Assembly (NCBI GenBank): GCA_036365455.1 | Contig: JAWQUS010000007.1 | Location: 22,894,001-22,958,000, forward strand | DNA from: Macrosoma leucophasiata | Lineage: Eukaryota; Arthropoda; Insecta; Lepidoptera; Hedylidae | Direction: 5' to 3' | DNA length: 64,000 nucleotides | In this document: piece by piece, positions 12,101 through 27,100 of the stretch | Position numbering within the stretch: the stretch's first letter is position 1 | Layout: each line of letters starts with the position of its first letter | Position numbers and translations under genes: made by a program | Notes under the pieces: model-generated | What the model saw: only the letters and a program-made list of their open reading frames with translations | The model's database searches: none | What the model was told of the DNA's origin: nothing

Positions 12101-15100
12101 TATTACTTAGGTATATTGTTAAGCATTATAATGCTGGAAACAGTATTTTTGTATACCTACTTTATTTTTGTTCAACAGTAAAAAGTTTAATGTAGTCAAA
12201 AACAGTATAATACTGTTTCTAACAGTATAGTTGGCAACCCTAGACTTATTCGAATACTACTAACATAGAGCAACACGGGGCATCGGGCGCGGCCGACCGG
12301 GGGGGAGTAGCCATATGCCTGTGTCAAAGATCAAGCACAAGTGACCCTATGCCTGTCGCCGAGATGTTTAAATGTGTGCGTGAATCATGTATTTTTTTAA
12401 GGTCAAGGTGTTAATTTCGTAGTAATAGACGATTTTTGTTGTGTGTGTGTGTCACACAAATTTACCCCCGTAAAAAATGAGAGACTGTTTTGCATCGGTA
12501 ATAAACGCTATGGCTACTCCCCTCCAGTCGGTGCTGGCCCGTGTTGCTCTTTGACAACTATAAGCATTTCAGGATTAACGCAATTAAAACCTTATAATTT
12601 TGCAATCTAATTATAACGTGCTGTTCAAAATCTAAATAAATATAATCAACAAATCGTTTTTCTATCGCTCGTGTTATCTACTAAATACGATGATTGATCG
12701 TCAACTGTAAGAAAAAGTACTAATTCGCGTTCGAAAATACGTGACCTATGGCACGAGTAGAATCGTTCCGAGGCAGTTTAGCGGAATAATATTCACACAT
12801 TTACACACCAATATGAAAAACGACTCATTTATTTACCTTAGGTATATCTCTCGTGGTAATATTTTTTACGGTTGTGCGGTTTTTGTTGACGAAGGCAACA
12901 TGGTAGTTCACCCTATTAGACGCTCAGTGCCTTCCTGTAAGGGGTTATCATAACTACAATCAGTGTATTTTTTTTATTTTAATCAAATGGTTCACATGCA
13001 TACAGTTCAAATTGACGGTAAGTGAATTATATAGCTTATAAACATCTACATAGAGAATTCAATGTAGATGCGTTACCACTCTTAAAGCCCAAGCTGTTAT
13101 ACCTCCGTGCAGGGAATTACGGTACAGTAAATGACCACCTGACTGGAACACGATAACGCTGAACACTACCGATGACATTCCGGTTATCGCCAACCGAATG
13201 GAGTAGAGCGAAAGTTGCAACGACCATAATCGCATAATATGTCTCATATGTAGGGACATATGAGACATATGCCCCTACATATGAAACGCTACATACGCAA
13301 CGTCCTAAGCCGAGGCACGGACCCGCATGGGTCACCCTTAGGCAATTGCGCTCTTTTTTGCTTAGGCTGGAGCGCCTTCAGCGCTCGCCGATTGCCCGGT
13401 GAAGTAGACTAGTACCGTCTCGAGACAGGCCGCCTACAAAAAAGCGGCAAGAAGCTTAGGCGATTCACACACGGGACCGCGCGCCGCCGTGTCGGTGAAG
13501 CGGATTTCATGTCGCTTGGCCTCTCTATTAAATACGTTGATACCGTTCACAATACACCGCCCGACCGCGCGGAATAGTTTACTCGCCTCCACCGCAATCC
13601 GCGGCCGCGCGTGGTCCCGTGTGTAAATCGCCTTAGGTAATACGGTGAGGCCTAAGTCTTCGAGATCCTTCACTGAAGCTCTTGTATCGGTAAAGTAGTA
13701 CCTATATTCGGTACTTCACGTTCTCGCGTTCTCGGCCTACCTCGTAGGTTGGGGAATAGCCGACACATTTTCCAATTTATTTTTATGCTTATATCTAATT
13801 TATTTTACACCCTCTCCACTCAGGGTAACTTTTCGCTCGTTTCAAATATTGCAATTAAGTAACTCAATTATTCAGACGAGAGAGACCTTTAGCTTTATTC
13901 AAATTTAGACCCACTCCGATCATAATTGGAATTACGGTTCATATACCGAAATATTCTTTTAGCTGTACTTTCAAATTCAAATATTGGACACGTTTTTTAT
14001 CTCTGAACTAAGTTTCAGGACGAAGAAGATATTTCATAAAACGTGATGTTAAAACGAAGAAATAATCTTCGTTTATGTAGTCATTTCGCGAATCAGTCAT
14101 TTCTAGACTAAACCAAAAAATCATATGAATGTACTATGCTTTTCGATCATGGACATTTCAGTCCGACAAAAGAAACGACTAAAATCAACATTGTAAAGTC
14201 AGAGATCTGTCCGCTAATCCAAAATCAATCAAATATAACATTTATTATCACAGTGTAAGGTGTGATAATAAATGTGGTCAAACGACCAGTTCCACGCTAA
14301 GTTAAAATTTACAGTAATTTAATACTTCAATCTCCGACATTTTCGCAAGTAAAGAATAAACGAACAAATACTATGTATAATCCTATATTCCAAACCCGTT
14401 TTGAATATAGGAGGATATGCCTTGTTCGCAACAAAGAGATCAAATATAAATTCATAATACATCACTCGATCAAAGGCGTACACAAAAAGGAAGCTCTAAA
14501 GTTAACTCATCGCGTAATCTCCAAGCGTTACCATTGAGGGGCACTTAAATAATGAATGGAGAACAAAGGATGAGCAGAATATAAAGAAATATTTACAATC
14601 TACGGAAACGGTAGTCTGTTACGCACATTCGTATTCGCTTGCAAAAATGTGAATATTTGATCGTGGAGTCATTTTAGGATTGAGACCAAATTACAGTACG
14701 CACTGTAATTTCTGACCAAAAAGGAAGGTCGCAGGAGTAGATGGCAACGCATAAGCGAGATCTATAGCCAGTGCTGCCAGATTCGGAGGAGAATTCTCAG
14801 ATTTGCGAGGAACGGGCGGTCAGTGCGGGAATTGTACGAAAACGGGAATGCCGGAGAATGAACAATTTAACGTATACTTGCAATTATGGAACGCATACAT
14901 TTCTGTTCCATAAAAGATCCCCCATCCAATGTCACTAATTTATTGCTAGAGCTGACGACTTTAAGCTTGAAAAATTCGATCTGCACCTTACCCCGCTCTT
15001 CCAAATCGCAAAATCTAAGATGATTTCGATTCGCACCACCCCTTCCAGACGCAAGTTTTAAGTTTCAGTTATTATCTTCTACTGTGTCGGGAACTTTAGG

Positions 15101-18100
15101 GAATCGCTAGAATGTAGCGGCAAAATTCGAAGAATTGAGCCTTAGGTAGCTGAGACATTTTGCATTGGCAGCACTGTTTAGGCTGCAAAATACTTACCAT
15201 CATGTAACTTGTGCGGGCGTTGACTACTTGCACGATTAGGTCAGGCAAGAAACAAATAAAAGTTATCCCTTTTTAACCGACTTCGTAATAAGGAGGAGGT
15301 TCTCAATTCGTCCAGATCTTTTTTTTTATGTTCTCAACAGAAGAAAACTACCGCGAACTGCTAAAATGTATAACCATGTAGCCCGAGCATCGAAATCCAT
15401 TGTTTTATCTTTTTCCATCCTCTTTCCAATACACTGGGATTACTGTAACCGTGCCAACTTTCCCGTATGAAATCGTAATTCCAGGTATCTACAAACAAAA
15501 CCACGGAGTTCCAATTAAACGTTACTAAGAACGACGTTCAAGGTTTAATTTTGTTCCGTTCTTTATCCACTACTTTAAAAACATTATCACGTTTAGAGAT
15601 ATCGTAAAACTATAGGCATTGTGCCAATTCCGTACAAACATCTTATATGTACCTGTTTCGATATACGAATGCATAGAGCAACACCAGAAGGGAGTAGCCA
15701 TATGCAGGCTTTCCCCTCTGTCAAAGTACAAGGCCAAATGGGCCTATACCTGTCGCCTAGATGTTTAAATGTGTGCATGAAATTGATTCTGTATTTTGTT
15801 AAAGTCAAGGTGTGAGTTTCGTCGATTTTTGTAGTGTGCGTGTGTGTCGCACGCATTTCCCCCCGCAAAAAATGGAAGACTGTTTTGCATCGGTAATACA
15901 CGCTATGGCTACTCCCCTCCGGTCCGCCGCGACCGGTCCGCCGCGACCGGTGGGCCGCGTTGCTCTATGTTCGAATGTGATTGAAACTTATATAACGTGT
16001 ATTTTACCGGTGGTAAAGGTCTTGTGAGGATGCTCTCGAAAGCACCACCGCATTACCTAATCTACTTGCCGCTAAATGCTAGTGTTCAGTCCTATCATGT
16101 TCCGGCCAGGTGGTAATGTACGGTCCTATAATTTCTGGCAGAGAAGTATAACAACTTAGGTCTGAGGGGTGTCAACCTGGCAGAACATCTGCATTTTGAC
16201 CTCCGTTTTTGTTTAGATGTCTATAGGCTGCAGTAATCAAAAATCATCTTCATGTTTGTTTGCCACCATCATAAGAGAAAAAAAAACGGTCACCATTTCA
16301 TAACTTCATGCTTCATCCCCGCAGGGATAGGTAGTGGTGGTATATTCGTCCGAATGGACTGACGCAACGACATGAATTCTCATAAATACGTCCACAAATC
16401 GCCAGTTAATCTATACTTCGGTAGTTTAGTGGTAAAGCGGCTGGACTGGTTATCTTAAGTTCGCAAATTCGATTACTGCCTTCAATTTTTCTTGCCGTTT
16501 TTTTTTAATTTCTAAAGTTCTCTCGCTTGTGTTATTGCGAAAAATAAATATTACAGTTAATATATATTTCTACTAAAGTAGAATTAGCAGCGGAACTGCG
16601 AAACACAAGGGCGTAGCCACCACCACTCAACCAAATTTAACAGTTAGTAGTTAGCATTATTATGGTTCGTTTAGACCAGAGGTTCCCAAACTATTTTTTC
16701 TTGTAGACCCTTTACAATTTTTTCTGGTTTCTGTGGACCCCCGTCCTTGCTATATTTATATCACACTCCCATATTTCCATTTTCATTCTCCCATGGACCA
16801 CTTTGGGAATCACTGGTATGATGTAAGTAAATTGGTACTATTAGTGTATGTGTTGAGATCCATTATCGTGGACCCCCATTTTCATTTCATGGACCCCCAA
16901 ATTTTTTTTTCGCTGACGCGGACCCCTTTCATGTTGTCATAGACTCCCAGGGGTCGATATAGACCACTTTGGGAATCACTGGTTTAGACGGTAAATCCAG
17001 GTCCCTATTCTCTATCACACAGATAAAACTTAATTGTCTCCGAAGACGCATCATCATTATACTACCTCTATTTTTAATAAAATGTCTATGGGTTGCATTT
17101 TAATATACATTTACCATACATGCCCACTACATGCTTGTTTATCATTTTAATTTAAAAAAAAATGTTGTAATCCTAAAATCACATCCAGATTACAACAATT
17201 AGCGTCATAAAAACAACAATAACTGAATCCAACATTTACAACATTATTAATAAACCGCGACAATGTGCACACATGATAATTCACAAAGATTTTCATTGTC
17301 TATAAACAATTTATCGGCTATAATTCACGTTAACAGCTCTTTGTTCATTAATCTCCATTATTTTATTGCCTCAATGCATCTGACTGCGAGTACATCGCGT
17401 GAACTTTACGGGATTTCCTCTAATGTATTTTATATTTTATATATAAGTACAATTTTGATTTTAAAAATTAAAGAAAAAATTTATATTAAAATTTGACTTC
17501 GGGCAGGAATCAAACTTGCGACCTCAGGATAACCAGTCCAATCGCTTTACAATTCGGGAAAGGGCCGTCGAAGTCGGTCCAGCCGTTCCCGAGATTGACC
17601 ACAACAAACAGACAGACAGACAAAAATTGTATCAAATGTTGTATTGGTTGGTTGGTACATTTTATTTAATTGTATAAATTAAAGAAAATCCCTAGCTGCG
17701 TCTGTCTGTCTGTTCGCGACAAACTGTCTGCCTGTCTCTTCGCAATAAACGCATGAAAATCCGTGCAGTGCAGTACGGATTATCATGCGGTTTTCACTAA
17801 TAGTTTATAAAATAATGTTAAATTTTTTATTGCTCGGTTATTGCTAAAACATTTATTGTACGACAGCTTTTTAAAGAATAAAATAAATGGAAAAAATTGT
17901 CAATAACATGGATGTTTAATGATGTTTCACGTAAAAACTACTAGATCTGACTGCGTATGGTTAAAATTAAATTCTAAATCAAGACACAAGAATGTTAATT
18001 GGCAAAGAGCATGTAGTCAATACCTTACCTCGAATAGGAGACCAGGCAAATTGCCAAAAGTTAATTAGGTACGATAATGTTTAACCTCCTACCTAAATAC

Positions 18101-21100
18101 GCGCGTAACGTTTAGATATGGAGTGTAGAGGTAAGGAGGATCGTCTCATATGCAGGGGAACTTGAATAAATGTCCAGCGGTATGCTTAAAAGATGATGAT
18201 GATGGAGGTGATGATGGAGGTGATGATGATAAAGGAGATGTTCATATTATTATGTGTGTCATGATCACCATCACGGTCATCATCATCATCATCTTACTGT
18301 AATACTTAATACTAATAATAGTTACACCACTAAAAATTTGAAGATTTCCCTCGATTTCTCCAGGATCCCATCATCACACATTGACATGGTTACAATGGGA
18401 CCAACTGTGAAGCACACCCTTTCAAACAAAACCATAATTATCCAAATCGGTACAGGCGTTTTTAAATTATCGGTTTACATACATAAAAAAAGAAAGATCC
18501 GGACGAATTGAAAACCTCCTCCTTTCGGTCGGTCGGTTAAAAAGTCGGTTAAAAATAAAGTTTGTAATATCTGTCACAATGGCACTGGCGCATGAAAAAT
18601 AACGACATGAAATTTAGCTGTGGTATAGTATAGTGCGTCAAGCGTGTTGATTTGAAAATTCATTTCATTTAATTTTTTCATTATGATACCTAATCTGTTC
18701 TATCGCAGTACCGCCCGTAAGTATTTTACGTGTTTTGATGTGTCCACCAATACAGACTTTTCTATACACAGAGACGGTACTCCTTGCCTCTACACTCCAT
18801 ACGAGTAGGATAGGGATACTCATAACGGCGGGTCTAAAAAGAGTTCTTTTGGGATTCCGTACTCCAAAAGGACCCTGTTATGATTAAGAATAGACTATTC
18901 GTCCGTCTATCATAACGATATCCCTTGATACATAAAATGTTTCATAAAATTTGTATTGAGTAAATTGATCTACTAATAATAAATCATAAACAATAAAACC
19001 GAATAATAGAAAGATACAAAAACATTTAGCACGCACACATTTTTGTTGAAATACCATTTGAGTTCTAGGGAATCGATTATAACTATCAAACTGATAATTC
19101 TTTACATGAAGATTACTAATTTCAAACGGTGCAATCCATATTGCACCACATTGGGACATTGACACATTGAATCGACTTGGAACGACGTCTTTCATCCGGC
19201 TACCGATGATGGCGTATTGTCCTCACCGTGCACTACCCACCCGCCAGCCTTGCCAGACGTGCCGATTTTGGCAAAACGTCCCGATTTTTAAAGTCAAAAT
19301 TAAATGTCCCGCGTGGGACAGGCCTAGTCCCGCTTTCGGTGATAAATCGACCGTGCGTGCAGCGTGCTATGCTAAGAAAGTGCGTCCGTAATTCAAAAAT
19401 CATCCTGATGGTAGGATATAAAATGTCATATTTTTATTACAAAACATTTCTATGGCTATTTTTGCTATCTTATTGTCAAGTAATCGTAATTTAAAATCAA
19501 TGAAATAGATAAATATTTAAATAAGTCTGATTTTATAGATTTTTTTTTATATCTTGCTTTTGACGTGAGAATCCCGCTTTTTTCACTCAAACAGTTTCGA
19601 AATCCCTACTTGGCAAAATTAAAATCTGGCAACGCTGCCCCTGTCCGCACTGCATTGGACAAGTCCCATTCGAGTTGCGTAGAAAAATATTTTATCAGAC
19701 GGTTAATTTTTCATGTAACGATTCTATTAGATTCGTGACTTCAAATTATTCAATCCAAATTGCACCACAGTGGGAGTCATTGCATCGACTAAGTACGAAA
19801 ACACCGAAATGTCCTTTGTCCTCATTGTGATCTCACGCACATTACATTGGTCAGTCAGTCCCATTCGACTAAGAAATATAAATATTTTATCAGAATATAA
19901 ATTTTTCAAATGGCGTGATTCAATTCATATTGCACCACATTGGGGGTCATTGCATCGACTAAATACGAAAACACCGAAACGCCTTTCGACCGGCTGCCGG
20001 TGGCGTGTTGTCCCCACCGTGCTCACGCGCATGGCATTGGACAAATCACCGTGCGAACCTGAGCTCTTGCGCAAAAAATACCTTCTTTCTAATTTATGCC
20101 AGTTATTTGCTATGTTTACGTCGAGTCTATTTGAATAAATATACAAACATGTGTTGAAGAATTTGTAATGATATTTTTTGCATTTGTTACGTTATATACT
20201 TACATCTATAATCTAAATAAATTAGACGTCAAGTTGATTGTCCGCGATGCATGATGGACTCCTAAACGACTTACATAACCGATCTTAATGAAACTTTGCA
20301 CACCGTGTGCAGTTTGATCCAACTTGAAAGATAGGATAGCTAAAACATCTCAATTTATAGTCGCAATATTATGTTAATACCTAAATTGCACCCGTGCAAA
20401 GCCAGTGCGGGCCGCTAGTATACAATATTATTATTAGTAGTAGATCTTGGTCTTTTATTTGTTGACACATGAGACCTGCGTGTTTTTTATCTTTAGATTC
20501 TAGAGAAACAATAATTCAACGTCATTATCATAATCAGTGTAGCATTGAAGCCTCTAGTTTGTGGTTTTCTTTGACTGCGGTAGTGTGTAGTGAAGTAAGA
20601 AATCATCGTTGACGAAAATAACAGACACTTTACGACGATCAAAACTACATAGTTGGTTAAAAGCAAACTCACAGACATCTATACAAAACCAGAGGTTAAA
20701 ATCTCCATATAGATGCGTTACCATTCAGGTCAATTCGAAAAGGTGTTTGTAATTACAAGACCATTAATCACCGTTGCATTTATCTAACCGAATCTCAGGG
20801 CGAGATTCACAGACCGCACTACGACTTTACATTCGAGCAAAGTACGCTTCGAACTGTCAAAACCCATACATTTCTGACAGTTCTAAGCATACTTTGCTCA
20901 AAGTAAAGTCGCAGTACGGTCTGTGTATCTCACCATTAGTAGCGATAAGCAGATTACATATTCTCCGGGTAAACACTAGCGACGAACATGTACAGCTATT
21001 GGAGAACTAAACTTGACTAATAAACTACATATGTAGTTATTACTCTTAACCGATTGTGAAGAAATTTGACATGGAGATAGTTTGAACCCTAAAACGGACA

Positions 21101-24100
21101 CGCTAATTTTTGTGCCAAAACCAAATATCACGCGGACGAATTCGAGGGTAACAGCTAGTATTATAAATATCACTATCATCATCACTACATATTATAAAGT
21201 TAAGTCCCCCTGTTTTCTCTGTCTGTATGTATGTATGTATGCGCTAATCTCGGAAAGTTGAGAACGGATTTTGTTCCAGGTTGAAGTGTCGGAAAGAGGG
21301 TTTTCTGAGGGAGATTTATATGTATAATAAATGCTACCCGTGCGAAGCCGGGGCGGGTCGCTAGTTTATATATAAAACCAGCTGACGCTTTCAACTTCGC
21401 CAGTGTAAATATCGTCTTTGACCCCTGAAAAACATGTAATACTCACACAATCATTGTACATGAGAGACGGGCTGCACGGATGCAGTCTCCATCGGGACAT
21501 GGACCTCACTGAATCCTCGCTCCCGACTGAAGAGTCGCAGTTACTAAACAATATTTTATGTGGGGGGACGGCAACCTTCAATAATTGTTAATCCAACCCT
21601 CTCATCCGTTCTTAGGGAACGTCAACTAATTATTTTTAAGTCAAATTTCAAGTTTGTAGCAAAAAATTAAGGACTCTTTTTTTACAATTTGGGGTCCGGT
21701 CCTTTCGCAAAATCCGTTCTTAGCCTATCTACTAGCAATGAACCACTTCTCTGCTAAATTTCATCATCTTCTCCTATAAAGGTCACTCGCTCATCACGAG
21801 ATCTCAGGAAATACAAGTGGCAAGGGAAGCCGGGGGCAAGCTATTTTCAATATTTAGCGATAGGTGACTTTCGCTTTTATTCAATCTAGATCAGTGATTC
21901 CCATAGTGGTCTATATCGACCCCTGGGGATCTATGACAAACTGAAAGGAGTCTGCGTCAGCGAAAAAACAAATTTGGGGTTCAATGAAATGAAAATGGGG
22001 GTCCACGATAATGGATCTCAACACATACACTGATAGTACCAAATTACTTACATCAGAATCAGAATCAGAAACTCATTTATTCATTTAGGGTGACCGGCAC
22101 ATCTTATGACACGTCAAAAACAAACAAAATAAATTAAAGTGAATAACAATTGATATACATGTCAAACAAGATAAAAAATATATGTAAAGTCAAGAATATC
22201 ACTAAGATAAAACTAAATGTAAAAAGTATATCAGTAGAATGTCTCATTTCCCCTTTACAAACTGATAACAAAGAGTAAATCATACCAGTGATTCCCAAAG
22301 TGGTCCGGTCCATGGGAGACTCGATGGGGGTCTACGTAGTCGTGAATAAAAATTGGAAATATGGGTATGTGATATAAATGTAGCAAGGACGGGGGTCCAC
22401 AGAAACCAGAAAAAAATTGTAAAGGGTCTACAAGAATCTACAAGTTCTACAAGAAAAAATTGTTTAACCTCTGATCTAGATGTAGGTATCACTCTACTTA
22501 GAGTGATTTTTCGCTATGAGTAAAACCAGTTGTCTTATGCTATATCTCCTTGGAACGCACAAACTACGTAACGATTTAACAATTGCGTTGTTTATTCATC
22601 TGTTAACATTGATATCCGTGCGAAGAGCAACAAGTGCGGAAGCCCCCATATCAATTCCACTCACAGATTAGTTCGATTAAGATAGCTTAGATGCATCCTG
22701 AGTGCCTGAGTGCACTGATCGTCATATTGTTCATATTGTTTTTTTATACGATTGAAGTTAGTTTCCTAGAGCCATGGTGTTTAAAGGGTTCGGGGGATAG
22801 GTCATCGGGATAAAAGTCCATTGATTACGATGTAATATATCAATATTTTGAATTATATTTACAGTTCTAAAGGTGCCAACTATTTCTAAGCTTAAGGCAG
22901 TTTAATAAATTCGACTAGGGCGGCAGTAAATGCAATAACGCGGTATGGGCAACGCCAATGTGATCGCCGATCGGAGTGTGGATTGGCTATCGCACAATGC
23001 GGTTACGTTTTAGCCCCTGTAACAGGTGGTGACCTGTTGACATCTTCTGGCCCATTACCCTCCGAGGTACCTACTTACGGGGAAACTTCCAGAAAAAGTA
23101 ATTAATGTATGAATGTATCTTCACGCCAAGTCCTTTACGGGGCAGACAGAGAGTGTGAAGCGCCAGTCCTTGCTCCTGAAACACTTCCCGTGCCTCTTCT
23201 GTTACCAGAGATAAAGAATTTTACATCCCCGACCGGGAATCTAACCCAAGACTACATAGCAGTAGTGGCCTGCTACCACTAAACTGCCAAGACAGTTAAT
23301 CAAAAAAGTTATAATATAAGTAGTATATTTTAGCAGTAGCGCCATCTATTGCCAACTATGCTAGTTAGGTTAGGTTAGTTGGTAATAGATGGCGCTACTG
23401 CTACCATAAAGCAAGGCAATAAATGTGAAGGAAAGATTTGACAAATCGGGCAGGACTTCAGTAGCTCAATTGGAAGAGCGGCTGGACTAGATTCCCAGTA
23501 GGCCGCGAGTTCGAGTCTCGCCTGAAGTCAAATTTTTCTTTCCATTTTTCTTTAATAAAATATATTTCACAAGCATGTGTTATGCGAAATAATACAAAAA
23601 CAACAACACTATTTTCATTCATATATATACCAAATAGTGTTCAAAGATACGAGATAAACCTATGAATATTAAACACAAGCACTTGACTCCTATTATCGCG
23701 TCTGCAGTGATTTCTTGCTGATAACACACCATTAGCCGAGATGAGAAGTGTTTGCATCTTATTGATAACAAACGACCCAGATAGCGTTACTGTGAGATAA
23801 TTGAGTATAGTATGGCCAGAGAATATGTAATAATACTAAGTACGTATAGAATGGACACTTCGACGTCCCGCCCGATTTCCCCCTCTTATGGGAGACGTTT
23901 GGTATTCTTTACGTGCTACGCACACAGGTGCACGTGTAAATACACGTCACTGATTGATGTCTGTGTAACAGAGACGAAATTAAGCGTTTGTATGGAATTT
24001 TGGCGGAGTGTCCGCGATGTGGTATGGCGTGGTAATAACTATCACAGAGACAACAACTTAGGGCTTAGTGTTGGCAACGCATCTGCATTTTGACCTCTGG

Positions 24101-27100
24101 TTTATGTGTAGATCTGGTTTGTCTGTAGGCTGCAGTCATCACTTATCATCCATATGAACTGCATTCTTGTTTGCCACCTTCGTTACATAAAAAAAAATAC
24201 AAATCAACTAATCTACATTGTCACTAGGGCTGCATATTAATATTGAGGGACTTAATATTGATATGCCGGTGTATAGCCAATACCGGTAATACCGGTATGG
24301 TAGCTAACCGATCCTGACCGTTTAGGATGTGCATAGAGCAACACGGGCCACCGGCCGCGGCGGATTGAAGGGGAGTAGCCATAGCGTTTATTACCGATGC
24401 AAAACAGTATGTCATTTTTTGCGGGGCGGAATGTGTGCGACACACACGCACACATACAAAAATCGTTTATTACTACGAAACTCACACCTTGACTTTAACA
24501 AAATACAGAAACAATTTCACGCACACATTTAAACATCTAGGCGACAGGTATGGGCCCATTTGGGCTTGTACTTTGACAGAGGGGAAAGCCTGCATATGGC
24601 TACTCTCCTCCGGTGTTGCTATATGAGGACGTGCCTTGGACGTCTCCTTTTAGCACGATCAAAAGGAGTGTAAACCGCAGCCGAATGACGAGCGGATTCG
24701 GGTGATGTCTCGCGGTGACAAAATAATTCGATTTTGTAATTGTATAATGGATGACAATTTCATTCTCTATATCCTATACTCTTATTACTTACTCTGTGTT
24801 TATTAATTTATACATACAAAGTCAGAAAATGACCTGACTGACTTCGAACTAAGATCGAACGAGATCAAAAATAAGGGAAAGTTAAGTAGTACACAGACAT
24901 TACAATTTACTTTCTCGTAGTTGGTGTTACCTAGTTATCTTGCAACAATAAATTACTGTGCAGGTGGTTTTGCTTTGCATTTCAGACATTTATTAGTAAT
25001 CGAATATGGGGTATTGCTAGCAGAGTTAAGAACAGCATTGATGAATAGAAATGCTTGTATCAAAAACTCCACGTCCGTATTTCCGCGAAGGACAGGCAGA
25101 TATAATATTCCTACAGCAGCCATACCACAATTTCTCCGGCATACTCACGATTTCTTAGGTTTTAGTCCAAGAAACAGAGTACAGACGGAGAAAGACTTTT
25201 ATCATTTATCGGGCACCATTCCAACCTTGGGAGTTGCATTGAGCCTGTTCAGTTTTCACAACCACAAAAAAGCTCAGGCTAGCATTTGGAAAGGCCTCAA
25301 AGAGAAGGGCAATTTGTTGTATGTATGGACGGACGGTTAAAGTATGAATACTATGAATGACAGGTTCAGCTACATTAAACTATTTTTTAATCTGTAAAAG
25401 AAGGAAGAGCAGAATTCCCTCTGTCCCCACTGGGATACGCTCCTGTGTTAGGGACACAAGAGCGTAACGAGCGCGAGGGACTCCTGACTCCTTTCAGGCG
25501 ACTTCCGAACTGCGTCAAATAAGAACAAATCTGGACTCAATCCAAGCGAACTATTGCTCACTTTTAACCGATAAGTCACAATATTTAATGGACGAAGCAC
25601 GTGGGAAATTTACTCTTGATCACCAGTTAATATTGTCACATAATAAATTAGTGAACCAACATGAATTCTCTTCGGATAGGTTATGGTAAGCTATTGTTTC
25701 TGCGTGTTTAGACATCGCAACACAACAAGCCACTGTGTTTCATAAACAATTGTAGTATTGGACTTATTCAAGGAAACAATAATGCTAAATAGTAACGCCG
25801 TTTTGTTTCGAAAGGACAGACGGACAACGCTTCTGTTTTCAGGCTTTTTTTATACTGCCAAAAAGGGGATTAATTATAGGGAACATACCGGCATCTTTTA
25901 TGGCAATCTCATTTTAATCCTAATTGATTTGAGGTAAGACGGTCGTCAAGGCGAAGTACTCGTATTAGTGTAGACTTAAGGGCGTGGCCACTCTTGCCAG
26001 TTGGCGAGAGACGAATTTGGGGAAAATAAATTCGCCATCCGACGATGTGGATAATAGCAGGTATATTTATTGCGAATATCTGTCAAATTTGCTTTTGCTA
26101 TGGATAGTGTCGAAGTTTCGAGTATTCTTAAAATTAAATAGGGTTTAATAGGGTATTCTTAAAATGAAAGGCTAGAATATTACAGGAGGTGTGTGGATGG
26201 ATGTGGGTGGTTGGCAAATATTAATTAAGTACCTATTTTAATTGGGCATTTGGTATCGGCGTCGGGACGTTACGTCGCCCACACCGCACGTCGAACACTG
26301 GATAATTCTGCAGTGCAGTCAGTTTACCGAACAATGGCGGTCACACCATTCCCATGGGGCGGCAGTAAGTGCAATAATGCAAGATGGGTAGCAGCGGTAA
26401 TACTACCGCCACTGCGATCGCCAATCTGCTTATTTGCATATCCACCCCAGGTGTTGCTGTAGGTGGGGAGACTTTTGTCCAGCCGTGGGCATCTTTCGGC
26501 TGAAGTGATTGATGATGATGGTGATAAATTGGTCCATCTCTTACCATGCCTTGGTAACCCCTATAATAATGGCAACCCATTATACGTCCCACAGCTGGGC
26601 ACGAGTCTCGCCCCTTTTTGGGGGGAGGCCTGGAGCTTACTCCAAACACGCTGCTCCAATGCGGATTGGTGGAGGTGGGTGGGTTAGTGTCGGATGTTTT
26701 CAAACCGCCTCCGACAAGGTTTAAAGACTGCTATCCATCGATAGCAACCGGGACTGACGGCTTAACGTGCCCTCCGAAGCACGGAGACGCGCATTTAATT
26801 TGCCACTAGCGGTCCCATCACACTACCTGACCGCGCCCGTAGTGCTTAACCGAGTAGATCGCTCACGATCTACACGAGCCGCTGGGCCATGCGCGCTTCT
26901 TAACCGCGCTTCGCTTGGTAACCCCTTTCTCTATAGAAAGGTAATAAACCTGTAAACCCTTGTTCACAAATCCTTGGAAACATTTACAATTTAATTAGTT
27001 ATATGTGTAGCAAAACTAACAAACAATAGTGTTCATGTCATACAAATTAACAAGTGCATGTTAGAAGACTGATTGCTGCTGTATTTTTCTAAGAAATCTA

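Noticed and set aside
13242..13269. Palindrome TGTCTCATATGT/ACATATGAGACA as a regulatory site
   Set aside because: Lies just outside an R1 copy in low-complexity context; no evidence beyond symmetry.
23455..23528. Functional tRNA gene
   Set aside because: The same block recurs with the same flanks at 31110 and 58027 as part of a dispersed element; the anticodon stem has a mismatch.
24921..25340. 139-codon frame as a gene
   Set aside because: Starts with TTG, lies deep in an intron, and shows no recognisable domain.
26250..26955. Several overlapping GC-rich frames as genes
   Set aside because: They overlap each other on both strands within recognisable retroposon sequence.
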